Of a DNA stretch of 64,000 nucleotides, positions 1 to 13,900 are shown piece by piece (the stretch's first letter is position 1; every line of letters begins with the position of its first letter). Source of the stretch: Notamacropus eugenii (Eukaryota > Chordata > Mammalia > Diprotodontia > Macropodidae); the NCBI RefSeq assembly GCF_028372415.1, contig NC_092879.1:71220412-71284411 (forward strand), given 5' to 3'. The notes under the pieces were generated by a model. The model was not told where the DNA came from and ran no database searches. It saw only the letters and a program-made list of their open reading frames with translations. A program made the translations under genes and the position numbers.

Positions 1-75
1 GAAAAGAAGGAGGGTTAGAGCTTCCATCTGGGGCTGCTTGGCAGTGGTGGCCCAGGTGCAGGGGATAGCCTAGCA

Positions 76-271
76 CAGGAGTGGGGAGCCTACAACCTTG
101 AAGCCACATGTGGCCCTCTAGGTCAAGTGAGGTCCTTTGACTGAATCCAAACGTCACAGAACAAATCCTCTTAATAAAAGAATTTGGTTTGTAAAACCTG
201 GACTCAGTCAAAAGGCCGCATCCAAGGACCTAGAAGGCACATGTGGCACATAGGCAGGTTCCCTACCCCTG
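76..271. mobile_element. Palindromic hAT-type MITE, copy A
   Basis: A 196-bp element starts CAGGAGTGGGGAGCCT and ends AGGTTCCCTACCCCTG, which are imperfect inverted repeats. It is flanked by 8-bp target duplications GCCTAGCA (68-75) and GCCTGGCA (272-279), 7 of 8 identical. The interior is also largely self-complementary (ACATGTGGCC...AGTCAAAAGG). The CAG...CTG ends and 8-bp duplications are hAT hallmarks. Two more copies are in this window. Confidence 0.8.
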
Positions 272-279
272 GCCTGGCA

Positions 280-1693
280 AACAGCTCACATTCCTGAATT
301 GCCTTACAAGTTTCCAAAGTACTTTCCTACTACAGTCTGGCTTGGTAGGGCAAATTTATATCCCCATTTTTGGATGTTGAAATTGAGTTTTAGAGACATG
401 AAGATCACTAATGCAGATCAGAGGCAGGACTTGAACCCAGGTCTTCTGACTCCAGTGTTATTGTAGTTGGTTTTCATTATATCTTACCATGCAGGGCACA
501 AAGGATAGGGGCAGGGCAATACAGGGTGTCCTTGTAGATATTATAATAGGGTAGCTGAGGTAAAAAGGGGTGGATGGGCTGCAGAATTCAGTGCTGTTAT
601 TTTCAAAGGCGGAAAAAGGACCAGGAGCTATACACTTCATAAACCCAGATGAATTTAGGAGTAGAAGTCCCCAGAGCAAGACTCTGCCCCTCGAAGTGCT
701 AAAAGTAGTGGTGGGCCTTCACGCAATACCCTGAGCGAGATATTCTAAATGTAACTGAGTCAGAAATGGCCCAAGTTCCAGATGGAAGGGTTGTCAAGTC
801 TGCTGAGATTTTTTGTGCAGGTCAAATTGTCAGGGGCTGAGATTTCCTTTTCCCTGTGACTTCAAGTGCCAAGAATGGTGTTGGCAGGATGGTGGGGACA
901 GTTGGGTTTCAAAGGACTAATGAAAAGGTGTGATAGTCGACCCTTCCATGTCTGTAGGACCTTTGAGTTCACATTTAAGAGATCATCTGAACCTCGCATT
1001 TTTGGGAGGTGGGCAAGGCTCTCATTTTACAAATGAGGAAACCGAGGCCCAGAAAAGCCCATAGCAACTTAGCAGCAGAATTAGAACTGGACCCTAGGTC
1101 TTTAGACTCTAAGCCCAAGCTGCTTGTCTGCTATGGTTTCCCTGAACCACTTGTCAGAGTCCTTTTTATTTAAAATTATAGGTAATAACAGTGCAACTTT
1201 GCCATCTGGAGGTGGATTGTAAGTGGATTTAGTGTTCTCTTTTGGAGGATCATATGATATCTTTTTTTCCAAGAGCAGAAATTCTGCAAACAACCCTTTT
1301 CTCTGCCTCATGCCCCCAGACTCCATAGAGTTGTAGGAAGGAAGGGAAAAATTGATCTTTCTACAACTCTGGGGAACAGAAAGTAGCTGGTGATGAGGCT
1401 AGGGATATTTGTGTGCCAGGTACAAGCAAACAGGTGCAAGGACCGGCTCATGACTCTGTGGATGGAATCCAATCCACGGCTGCCTTTTTTAGAAACGAGT
1501 TCTTAGCAGATGTTTGCGTGCTGTGCTGAGGAAGTCCAGGTGCTCAGTTGTCATCAGCCCATCTCTCCCACCTTGTCAGGGAAAGAAAGGAGGACCGGAC
1601 TTAGTCATGAGATTAGAAAACAAAGCGCCCTGTTCTCTTTTCTAATACTGATATTCTGATTTGTTTGTTGCTTTTTGAATTTCCCCCTGTCAG
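280..1693. other. Intronic sequence, no exon seen
   Basis: This is intron upstream of the first PASD1-like exon in the window. It contains degraded SINE-like strings (ACAAATGAGGAAACCGAGGC near 1030, and a similar piece near 340-450) but no splice-bounded open frame. Confidence 0.4.
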
Positions 1694-1835
1694 CCAAATT
1701 GCCACTGCCACCCAAAAAACCCAGCAAGACTTTTATGAGGTGGGGTCTGCCCGTGGAACAGCCAGCTAAGAAATATGACAAGATATTTCTCAAGGAGGCA
1801 GCCAGCAGCAGCAGCAGCAGCATCAGCAGCATCAG

Positions 1836-1875
<40 letters not shown>

Positions 1876-1911
1876 AGCAACAGCAGCAGCAGCAGCAAGA
1901 TCTACACCCAG
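1694..1911 (+). CDS. PASD1: PASD1-like exon with a serine-coding CAG/AGC repeat
   Basis: The acceptor is a pyrimidine tract ending in TGTCAG and the donor is CAG|GTACCT. Only one frame is open across the whole exon. It reads [17 protein letters not shown], a lysine-rich stretch, then a run of about 33 residues made of serine with a few Ile and Asn, ending KIYTQ. The tract (1803-1896) is an interrupted AGC repeat, so the glutamine and alanine frames exist but are closed upstream by stops. Human PASD1, as I recall it, has a short polyalanine run in its middle part. The two may descend from one GC-rich triplet tract read in different frames, but that is a guess. Confidence 0.6.
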
Positions 1912-4900
1912 GTACCTCCCTCCAGGCTCCTTGGGGTGGGGGGGCCTCCATTTCCCCTTCCGCAGTAGTGGAACAGTCTCGGTATTATGGGAGAACAAAC
2001 TCGTCCTGTTGGGCCTGAAATCCCCTAGCAAATCACCCTACGAACAACCTTTGGGACCATTGTCATCACCCCTGATTAAGCCATTTACTTGTTCATTCCT
2101 CGATTCAACAGAAATGCATTCAGGTCTCTTCTCTATGATTAATCACCTGTGCTAGGTGCTGGGGAGGGGAGGAGGCAGGGGAATACAGAGTCTTTGCTTG
2201 TCTGAAATAACTTGGATACCTAATCAAATGTGCGAAGTATGTAAGAGCGTGTATACTGGGGAGGTCGCAAGAGGTAGCTATCCCTTCTGACTGGGGTAGA
2301 GGAGTGCAGGGCCAGGGAGGCTGGGTAGACTTGCCATTGGATGTTTGGCTAGCATCCCTATTTCTGTTCACTGGGTTTCTGAAGTGGGGTCTGCAAACCA
2401 AGCAGGAGTTGGAGAAGGAGCTTTTAAACCAGAACATTTAAGGATCCCTCTTCTCCCAGGGAAAGTGTAAGACAGCAAGCTTGCCCAGAGAGCAAGGGAA
2501 CAAGCTTTGCTTAGGCCAGTGTTTTCCATCAGTCTTAGGGGTTCATTCTGCCCATCCGAAGGTAGAAAGGGGGAAAGAGAAATGAATTGAGGTCAGTGTG
2601 GAAGAAGGTTGGTAGCAAGATGAGGAAGCTTGGCAGGTATTCCCATAGCACCTTCTTTATTGGAGTCCAAAAAGACTGAATTTCCACAGTATTAGATATA
2701 TACCTAACTAAACAGAAATACAGTCTACACAGCTGGGCCTCTGCCTGCACAGCAGTGTTGAGGGAGGTTCTTAAAGGGATTTAGTCCAACACATGTTAAC
2801 TAAACACCTATTATGCACAGGGGTGTGTGCTAGGTGCTAGCTGAGGATAAGTAGCAAAGGTCCATAGTCCAAGAGGAAGCAAATGGAGCAGATCTTCTGA
2901 CTCTTATCTCCAGTCTTCCTCCATTGTACCACCCTGCCTCCTGTGTCCTCCAGGCTCAGATTCCAAATTCCATGAGACTTCACTAGATCAAGTATTGTGG
3001 GCTGTTGTTCTCTTGCTGTTTCCCATATGTATTCCTAATCTCCCCAAACAAAACTTACCACTGCCACTATCACCACCACCCCAATCACCACCAACAGTAA
3101 CAGCGTCACCACCACCATCACCACCACCACCCAGCAGCGATTGTGCTGTGGCTTCTACTTCTTTCTTTCTTTTGGTGTGCCCGGTACCCATCTGAATATA
3201 CTGTATGAGTTCAAGCATGCCATGTTGATTTGCCCTGTTGATTGATATCAGAAAGCTATTTCTCCACATATCAGACCCCTTCCCCTCAATGTGAACTCTC
3301 TAAAAGGGCCACCCCATGGTAAAGGCAGGCAAGCAATGTGAGGCTTCTAATTTGTTCATGTCTCTGCTTTATGTCCCTACACAGGGCCAGATGGTTCCTC
3401 AGACCTTTGCTGACCATCTTGCCGCACACCAGGTGGCCTCGATGAGAATACCTATGGCGTCCACTCTACTAGAAGATGTGGTACTTTTCTTTTCACCTTA
3501 TTTTCCTTCCAGATGAAGAGACAAGTCAAAGTATGAGACAGAGTGAAATAGCATACTTGGAGAAGGGGCTTTTTCCATTTTTTTTCTTTTTGCCCCTTAG
3601 TCTTTTATTTTTTTTTCTAATTCAGTTGAACAGGTCTGATGACACTAGCTAGCTGTTTCTAGTCTGCACACCACATTTTAATTCTTCTTACCCATACAGA
3701 TTTTAAACAGTCTCCTTCCTTAAATTGTGTGGTGAGTTGACTGTATTATCCCAGTTAGGAATTGGGGAAGGGGGTGGAGTAAGGGGGTGCTGTTAACTGC
3801 CTCATATTAAGTAACTGGCCCAAGGCCCCACCAAGTAAGCCAATGAACCAGGAGGAGAAGATAGGGAGGGAGAGAGAGGAGGAAAAGAAGACTTTGAACA
3901 GCCATGCTATATCAGAGTACCTAGTAGTGCTGGGCTTGGACCGCAGCATGGGAATGCCATTTGCCTCATAGGCCCAGGCCTAGAGTCTGAGTGAGTCCGA
4001 ACTCTGTTGTTGAAATCTGGAGATCTGAGTTCAAGGCCTGGATCTGACATTATTGGCTGTGATCACTTAGGCAAAAGTACCTTAATTCTCCCAACCTCTG
4101 GATCTGGGTCCATGAAAGCCAGATAATCATAATTGCCCTAGCTGGTATTTCATAAACCTTTGAGTGCTTTAGAAATGTTCTCTGTTGCTTGTCCCCTGCC
4201 CTCTTTGGGGGAAGCTGGTGTGATGTACAGTTTGGAAGAATGGATAAAATAGAGAGCTAACAGCCTTCTGCTGGATTAGCAAGCTTGACTCAGGGGGGAG
4301 CCATGGCCTCCTCCGCTTCTGAAGGTGGCTGCTGAGAAGGGGCAATCAGAGAGAATACAATTATTGCCCCTTCGCATGGCAAGCAGAGACTTCTTCCCCC
4401 CGTCCCAAGCCATCAAAATGCCACTTACATGATGATTCATCTAAATGCTCAGCAAAGAGGCAATTTTCCAAGATGAACATTAGATTTTTCAGAGTAAAAA
4501 GGAGAGGTATTAACTGAAACACTATAATTTATATTGCTAACCAGAGAACCAGATTAGATTCTGAATTTGCCTCACTGGTGTTTGTGATCCCACCTGAGAA
4601 CAAAACTTTGTGGATTTCTTTCTTGCCTCTTTGTATGCTGTGCTGTATAATGGAAGAGTTCTGGCCTGGTAAGGCAGGGAGCTTCAGTTTCAATGCTGGC
4701 TCTGCCACCAACTCACAAATGCCTTCCCCTCTAAGCCTCAGTTTCCTCCTCTGTAAAATGGGGAAGTTGGACGAAATGTATCAGATGACATGTGAGGTTC
4801 TTTTCAGCCCTAACATTTGGAGTGCTTAGTGCTGGAAAGGCCCCTTTGGAAGTCATTTGGTCCAGCACACTCATTTTACCAAAGCTGAGGAAAGAGAGAC

Positions 4901-7900
4901 CTGGAGGGATTGGAACTGAACCTATGTCTTCTGCCTTTCCATTGGTGCTCTTTCACTATACTCCACTGTGTCTCAGCACCTAAAAGACCCTCATTTCCCT
5001 AGCCTTTTTAAGGTAGGATTTGCATCTGGAAAGTAGCCAACCCTGCTTTTTTTAACCAGTGGCTTCTCCTTGCAGCCTAATTTCCCCTCCTTCGAGCGGC
5101 GCCGGGGGGTGCAGCAGCTCAAGGAAGAGCTGGGAGGAAAAACTGGGGCATTACAAGCTGACATTGAAACCCAGAAGCAGGAGCTCCATACAATCAAGGA
5201 GAGTCTGCAGACTGTGCAAGATCCTGACTTCCAGATGCGTCAACAAGGGCCGCCCGGCTCCCTTCCAGCAAAGCCAACATCTGGCCTGCACCCTCTCAAG
5301 AGCAGATCTCTTTCCTTGGAACTGCCTGTGCGTATAGTTCCATTTTCCTCAAGTCATTCACTTGCGTTCCGTGCATTCTCATTTCTCGTCCCAGGTCAAA
5401 GAATTGGGAAATAAGCCCTTTCTCTGCTTTAGCTCCCACTTGGCATTCTTACTTTGGAGTGGCAGGAGGATTGTCTGTACGTGGGAGAAAAAAAGGCAGA
5501 GCCCCCACCTTGGCATTTTCTCTGACACAAGAGAGCTCCCTACTTAACAGGGCAGCTGATGCAGAGAGGTTCATTGACAAATTGGAAGCAGCACATAGAG
5601 TCGGTTTCCAAAATTAAGCATGAGGCCTTGAAAGGGAAGCAGCTTTGCTGGTGATTTGTTAGACTACAAACCTGTCTGTTGCTTTTTCAGTCAGGACTGG
5701 CCAAAGCAAATCATAGGAATGGGTCCACATGTGGTAGAGCCTTGTTTTGGTGCTGGAGAAGACAAAGAGTTTAGGAAAGACCTGATCCCTGCCTTCCTAG
5801 AGCTTGTAGTCTAACAGAGGGATGAGGCACACACACCGAGAGAGCTTTGAAGTGCATTAGAAGTACAGATCCAGTGCTCTGGAGGGTCTGGAAGAGCAAG
5901 TCAACAGGAATGAGGAGGGCATGAGGAAGAATTCCATATGGGAGGGGAGGGAGTATCTGAGTTAGACTTGAAAGGATCAGTCCCCTAAGGACTAGGTGAG
6001 TGCCAGGATCAAAGGTGCGGAGGCAGGGCATGCCCGTTTACAGGCACAGAGCAGTCTGGCTTGCTGCACCTCTGGTCCAGGCACTCAGGTCACACTCAGA
6101 AAGCCCTTTCTATCTTGGGCTCTCCTGAACTAAGTCATTTTCAAATTGTTGGACTGACTTTTAAGGGTCCCCTGGAGGCATAATTCAATCAAGGAACTCA
6201 TTCGCAACCCATAAAGGCATCGGCTGGGCATGGCTGGGCATCTTTTAGTTAGTTTAACCCCTCATTATCATCTTCTTACTTTCTGTGATTTCATTCTGGG
6301 CTTTCTTATCCAGGAGGGGTCAGGAAGGGACCAAAGACAAATTCCTTTCTACTGGTAACAGACCTTGGGGAAATTAGAAGGAAAGAAATCATGTTGGTTT
6401 TTCAGAAATGCTTCATTTTGAGGGAGGTCAATCTCCACATGGGTTCAGGTAATGCAGGCCAACTGCCCTGTAGAGAATAGTCCAGCATGGTTCCTAAAGA
6501 CACTGCAGGATTATCCATGTCGATCAGAATGAGCCCATTCTCCCAAATCCGATGGGTTCCTCCTGGCTAGATTATCAACACTGTGTTCTTGTTGCCTCTG
6601 GTGTCAGGTAAAAGGGAAAGAGCTTGAGTCTTTTTGACTGAGCTGCTAGGGTGGGTTCATTACCTCCTTTGGCCCTCAAATCCCAGCATGGGCATAGCAG
6701 ACTCTAAGGGAGCATTCAGGAATCCAGGTGTTGGTTCATAAGGTCATAGGATCTTAGACCCAGAGTCAGAAGGGACCTGAGAGCTCATTGAACCCAACTC
6801 TCTCATGTTACAGTGGAGGTCCAGAGAGGGGAAGTCACTTGCCATGAGGCACACAAGGTGGAAGGTATTGGATGGAGCATTGGAACTCAAGTTTTCCTGG
6901 CTCCCAAGGCCAAACCTGTCTCCCCAGGCCAAACCTGTCTCCCCTCTGTCTCATGCCTCCTGTGCAAATGCAAAGATCGGTAGCTTTGGCAAACAGGAAG
7001 CCAGGTCAAAACCACAAGGCATCCAGCAAAGCGCTAAGATCACTGGAGAGTGCTTCTAGACTGTGAGGTCCCACTTGCCCCTAAAAGTCTCCCATGTTGT
7101 CCTGGCAGTACCTGAAATTCCCATCTTTGGGGTCAGTGCCTCAGGTTTCAGTGTCTCCTCACTCCTGGGTCATCTCAGAGTTTGTGTGATAGAAGTTGTC
7201 GATAAGCATATTTGTGCCACTAAGGGCCCTTGGGAAGCAGGTTCCTAGATAGTCAAATGCAGCCACAGCCCTGGTTGGCTTCTTGGCAAGTCTTCTCCTA
7301 GTAGGGAGGCCAGCAAGCAAGCCACATGTGGCCCTTCTTACCTTTGGGTAACCTTTCATCTTGGCAACTTCACAATTAGTGTGTGGGGATTAACTCCAAG
7401 CAATTGGTCTGACATTTGGAAAAGCACTTAAGATGGAGAGGAGGAGGTGTGGAGGTGATGCTGGTCACCAGTAGTACAAGGAAGTTTTGTTTGGTGGTGG
7501 TTTTTTCCCCAATTTTTTGTTGGTTTTTTCCCCATTGAATCTTTAAAGAGGTTAAATGTCTGGCATCCAGCTTTAAGGTTTGCAAAGGGCTTTATGAATG
7601 GTAACATCTCATTATCTCATTTGATTGTCACAATAATTCTGTGAGGTTATTATCCTCGTTTTACAGATGAGAAAATTGAGGCTGACAGGCTCAGGGTCAC
7701 ACAGCTAAATAGGTATCTGAGAAAGGTTTCAAACTCAGGTCTTCTTGACTCCTAGGCCAGCGCTGGTACCCTGTACCATCTAGCTGCCTGAACTTTGGAC
7801 AAGCAAAGAGACCTCTCTGATGTTTGATTGTGCCTTGCCAAACTTGAACCCTGGGTTTTTCTTATCATCTGACTCCTTGACTCCTACTCATACATTACTA

Positions 7901-10900
7901 AAAGGAGCTGGAGGAAGTCAGGAAACTTTGCTAATTGCATTAACTGCAAATTTTTGCTCTCTAATCTCTGTCTGGCCTTTGGGCAGGAAGGCAATCCTTC
8001 TACTGCTCTCAAATGGTTTTTTTGGCCCACTCACCCCTCATTGGTGGTTCTCTCTCTTCCTGCCTCCCATGATGCCCCCTCCCCTTGCCCCCGATTCTCA
8101 GCAAGCTTCTCCTGCCATCACTCCTTGACAGTGCCCTCCCTCCCTATCTTCTTGCCAAGGCCATGCTCCCTTTACGTGTACCTTTTCCAGCAGATTGCCC
8201 CCACCACGATCCCCACTCTAATAATCTCTAATCTCCCCCATTTGCTGGTTCCTTCCTGTTGATGACAAGCATGCCCACATCCCTGCTGTACTCAGAACCC
8301 CTCACTTGATCCTCCCATTCCCTCAAATTCTCATCCTAGATCTCTCCTCTGTTAAGCTGTTTGAAAGAATTGTTTATTCTCTGCTCCTCTACTGTCCTCT
8401 CGTAGTCCCTCCAGTCACCCAGCCTCCAAATCTAGGTTTTGTCCTTGACTCCTCACTTGTACTCACCCTGTATATTCAATCCGCTCCAGGTTTTGACCTT
8501 CATAATGTCTCTCAAATGTATCCCCCACACCTCTGACACTGCCTCCATTCTGATGCAGGCCCTCATCACCTCATACCTTGATTATGGCAGTAGCTGCTGG
8601 TGGGACTGCCTGCCTCAAGTCCCTCCCCACCCTAATCCATCCTCCATTCTGCTACCAAAGTTATCTTCTTAAAGTACAGGTCCGATTATGGCAACCCCCC
8701 ACCCCATTGACACACACAGTCAAACTCTTATTACCTTCAGGATTAACTATAAAATCTGCTGTAGGGATTGTAAAGGTCTTCACAACCTGGTTCCTTCCTA
8801 CCTTCCAGTGTTCTCGCACCACGCTTCTTTCCATACACTATGACCTTGCACAGGACACTCCATTACTCCACATGACGCTACATCTTTGCCTTCATTCTCC
8901 ATGCCTGGAATGCTCTCCTTCCTCGCTGCCATTTCTTGGTATGTGTGATTTCCTTTAAGACTTAGCCATCCCTCCAGAGTTCCCTTATATTTCCTATGTG
9001 TATATGTGTATGTAAATAACACACACATATAATATATACAAACATACGTATATACTCTCACCCCATTAGAATGGGAGCTCCCTGAGGACAGGGCTTGTTT
9101 TTATCTTTCTTAGTCCAGTGCCTGGCACGTAGTCAGTGCATACTACTCACAGATGGCTTGATGTTGAACTGATGCGAAGTGTAACCAATTTTCATATTCC
9201 TTGTTCTGGATGGTGAACGAGCCTGTAAGCCAGTAAAGAATTCACAAGACTGTGCTGCCTGGGTCTCCTATGAGTGTGTTATCCAACCTCAGCTGGGCTC
9301 TCTTTGCAGCAAGGCAGTCCTTTTATTGCTCCCTAATCACTTCCTGATCTCACTGCCCACAAAACCTTTTCCAAATCCTCTCTTTTCTCCCCAGGCCTCC
9401 CACCTTCTTAGCTGAGGACTTTGTCCCTTTCTTTACTGAGAAAATTGAGCCCCCTTTCTTTCTCTGTATTTCAAGTGCGCTTAACATGGCCCCACACTCT
9501 CTCTCCCCTTCCTCTCTCTGACAACGATTCGGCCCTTCCCTTTCCCGTGGCCACCCCTTCTACACTTGGTCTTGATCTTATCTTTTCCAGCAGATTGCCT
9601 CTTTTCCTGACCTCCCTCCACCCTCCAGTCTTCAAGCATTTCTGCTCTACTTGTTCTTTCCCTTATGCCTTGAAATTACCCAAGTATCTCCCATCGTTAA
9701 AAATTGTTCAATGAAATATTTATAAAGCACTGACCATGGTGCCTGGAACATAGTAGGAACTTAATAAATGTCTGTTCTAATTCATGTATTCCCCCCCCCC
9801 CCAATAAAATCTTCACTAGGCCCTACCATACCCTTAATAAACTCCAATGACTCCCATTGCCCCTAAGATCAGGTGTAAACTCTTGTATTAGGCTTTTTGA
9901 ACCCTTTGCAGCCTGAGCTCACATTCTTTTCCCCTTCAGGCTCATTTTGCATTCATCACTCACCTTCCCCACACTCTCTAGTCTAGCCAAATTGGCCTTT
10001 TCTCTGTTTCTCAGCCATTGCATTCCATTTCTAATTTCCATGCCCATTCTGATAACCAGTCTTCATTCCCAGTATGTACTTACTTGCTGAGAAGTTGGGA
10101 TAGGGTAATGGTTCACATCAAGGTTAATGCTAATTGGAAGTGCAGCCTCAGACTTTTATCTACCTTTCTCCCTCTCCCCCTTGATGGTGTTACAGCCACC
10201 TGAATCATTGAGCTTCAGATTTCTCAAGCCCCTGAAACCAAAAAAGGTGCACCAGCGGAGAACCAGAGTACTCAAGACAGTGACAAAATCCCAGCCTAGT
10301 ATCCTGGAGCCCAAAACTTTCAGAAATGCAACTGTACCTTCAGTCCAGTTCCTTCAGGAACCTCGTATTACCTCCAGCCAGGTAAGGTAAAGCCCTTGGA
10401 GTAATTTGGGAGTTGGGGGATCCCAGCTTTCCAGGAATTCTGTGAACATTGTTTTGGGGATGTGGCCTCAGGGCTTACAATTCTACCTCTGCTCTACTAG
10501 TTGTTCCCAGTTTGCATTTAGGAAGCTCATGGATTACACATTTAATACACATTTGGCATTTGGACAGTGAGAAAGACTGAGATGCCCAGGCATGTAGGGG
10601 GCCCATGCAGTCTTTGAGCTGGACACCAATATCCATAGATAGAAAGGTGGGAGGGACATTTCATTAAGAAGCTGTGATGACATGTCAGCTTTTGTCATGT
10701 GATTTTGTTTTCTGTTTCATCAATAATTAGAAATCTCTTTTGTCTTTAAAGCTGCAGCAGCAGCAGGAACAGCGGCAGCAGAGTGTAGTAAATGAAAATG
10801 AGATACCGGAAATACGTCTGCCAGAGAATGCTACAATCTCCATGCCTCTCTATCGTGACCCCATGTTGTTTTCTGAGACATACTCCATCACTGTTTCGAC

Positions 10901-13900
10901 GGAAGTGCCAGTTGATATCATTCAACAGCCAATTGAGCGTAGACGAGATATCACTCTTGGGTAAGACATTTGCGGACTGGTAGCAAAGTTATTGGATGGG
11001 ATGCCAGGGAGTTACTTCTCTTGTCTCTTCCCTTACCTTCAGCTCCTCTTGGATACTCTGTCCTCTCTGCCCCCTCTTGGTTCTTCTCCTACCTCTCTGA
11101 CCTCTTTTTCTCAGTATCCTTTGCCTCTACATCTCAATACTACTCTCATCCAGTCATCAAGATCACCCACCCAACTGTGATGTTCCCCAAAGCCCTGTCC
11201 AAGACCCCCCTTCTCTTCTCTGGCTACACTCTTGCTCCTAGAAACCTCATCAGCTCCCATGGTTTTCATTCTCATCTCTGTGCAGATGACTCCCAGTCCT
11301 ATATATCCAGCCCCTAGTCTTGTCCTTGATCACCAAGGGGTGACTTCCACACGACCACCTGAATGTCTCTCTTCGAGATGTCATACTCAACATGTCTAAA
11401 GCAGAACTTGTTGCCATTTCTATATCCAGAGCTCCCCTCTCAGCTGGCCCCTTTTCTCTACTCGAACAGCCCTCGTCAACTCTCTCTTAGTTTATTAGAT
11501 TGGCCTCCTAATTGCTCTCCCTGCCTCCAGTCTCTCCCCACTCCAGTCCTTCCTATACACTGCTGCCAAAGTGATTTTCCTGAAGTATATATTTGACCGT
11601 GTAACTTAGTATATTGCCTCTAGAATCAAAGATAAATTTCCTCTGCTTAGATTGTGAATCCCTTCAGAATTTTGCCCCCACCTCTCTTTCTGTCCTCACT
11701 GCACATTCCTCCCCCTGTTGTACTTGACAGCCCAATCAAACTGGCCTCTCTGTTCTTCACTCACCATACCCCATCTCCCACCTCCATACCTTTGCAGTGG
11801 CTCTCCCCATGCCTGGAATATGCTTCCTGTTTACCTCATAGAATCATTCTTCCTCTAAGACTCAGCTCAAGCACCACCTTCTGCATGAAATCTCTCTGCC
11901 CTCCCTCTTGTATTTAACTATTTTGTATTTATTTTCTTTTTCTTTTGTATATTCTTAGGCAACTATGGCTCACATTGATCTCCTTATTAGGATGTAAGTT
12001 CCTTACAAGCAGGAACTAGTTCAGTTGTATCCCCAGACAGTAGCACAGTACCTGGCACATCGTAGGCCCTTAGCAAATACTTGTTGATTGGTTGTTTGAT
12101 TGATTGTTCTGAATGTTCTGAGCCTCAGTTTCCTTATCTCTCTGGTGAGGGTTGGGACTCAGCAATTTTTCCAAGTCCTTTCTAGCTCCAAGAACTGCTA
12201 GTTCTATGATGTTCCATTGTTTAGACCAGGGGTGGGGAACCTGTGGCCTCTAGGCCACATGTGACCTTCTAGGTCCTTGGGTGTGGCCTTTCAACTGAGT
12301 CCAAGTTTTACAGAAAAAACTCCTTTTATTAAAGGAATTTGTTCTGTGAAGTTGGGATTCAGTCAAAGGGCCACACTTGAGGACCTAGCAGACCACATAT
12401 GGCCTCAAGGCCACAGGTTCCCCACCCTGGTTTAGATCGCTTGTTTTTATTTATTATTATCTCATTCAAAGCAGTAGCTTACTCATCCATTGTGGTGTAG
12501 CTCAGTGGGACATAAAGGTAGCGGAATGGCATCTGGCCACTCTAAAAAGAGGATGGCCTTATCTAACCCCAAAGCACTGGTCATGAAATGTTGCTATGCC
12601 CTCCAGGCCAGTGGTCCATGGAGGCCTTCTCTGATGCTTGCCCCATATATGGTGGGGAAGCTGAGTGAAATCCAGACCCTCTCTCATTTTATCCCAGTGG
12701 AGATAAAGAGCTTTCCTTGAAGGAAACCTTCACTCATATTAGTGGTAAATGACCCATGATATGACTTCAGCTCAGCCCAGATTCATGTTGATTTGGATTA
12801 CGCTAGAGGTCAGCTTTGATATCCATTCTTAGGGCTTCACTGGAAGTCCTAAAGGATGTTTGCTCTGAATTTGGAAACTTTTAGAAAAGAAGGAGATGAT
12901 GGTTTGGTTGTTATTTGACCATGCTTTTTTCAAAAATCTTATTTCTTATATGATTTGGCTGCCCGAAGGTCATGCCTAGTAGGGAAGTCAAATGGTGTGA
13001 CTTATTTCTCCCCTCTAAGGTTTTGTCTATAAAGACCAAGTGACCTCAGTGATACTGGGCTCACAAAACTGAGCCAAAAGAGGGGCCCTCCAAGTGGGAG
13101 CTAGGTCCAACTGCCCCTTCTTCCCTCTGATTGTCATACCCAGCCCCCAGGAGTGGGCAGTTCCCCTAGAACAGCCCTAGCTGGCTTCCAACAGACCAAG
13201 TACTCTTAGTTGTGACCTTTTGCTGGTGGTTGGATCAAAGCATAAGACCCATTGTGTTCTAATCTTTTGGAAAATATTGAAGGTTACCTCTCTGTAAGAA
13301 ATGGGAAGAAGTAAAGATGAGAACATCTGACGAATGAGTAACTAGGCAAAGACTGGCATCCTTTTTAAGATGTAGAATTAACCGAGTCAGTGAAGTTTTG
13401 AAAACATCTAGGACTTGTCAGCGATCCAGTTGATGTCCCCAAATAAGGACAGAGTTGGGCCCTTCTTATAACAACCAAACTGCTATGCTGGGCTCATAGC
13501 AGCCCAGGCTGAAGGTACAGGAAGCAAAGGCTTCAGTTTCTCCAGCCAAATGCTTCTGAAGCCTGCAGCTGGTTCCCAAACTTGGACAGATCCAGTGATG
13601 GTTTTTACCCCTTACTGCTGATTAGTCAGGGGAATGGGTTTAAATCACTAGCAGTATATTCATCTGTGTGCTTAGACAGACAGACCCAGCTGGGCTAATG
13701 AATGGAGTCCTAGGGAGGGACTCAATGAGTGTGGCCATCTTTTCTGCCCCCTAACAAGAAGTAGAAGTCCAGGGGGCCTTTGGAGTATTGGTCCATCAGT
13801 TTGAATAAGAATCTGCCAGACCCAGCTGGGCTAATGAATGGAGTCCTAGGGAGGGACTCAATGAGTGTGGCCATCTTTTCTGCCCCCTAACAAGAAGTAG

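Noticed and set aside
1605-1898. Minus-strand polyleucine and plus-strand polyalanine frames over the triplet repeat
   Set aside because: They are frame shadows of the CAG array. Only the serine frame is open across the splice-bounded exon.
3060-3134. Proline-rich ORF over CCACCA repeats
   Set aside because: A simple-sequence artefact with no splice or start context.
8306-8958. Series of plus-strand ORFs as a host gene
   Set aside because: The text follows the L2 LINE order and tail, with many frame breaks.
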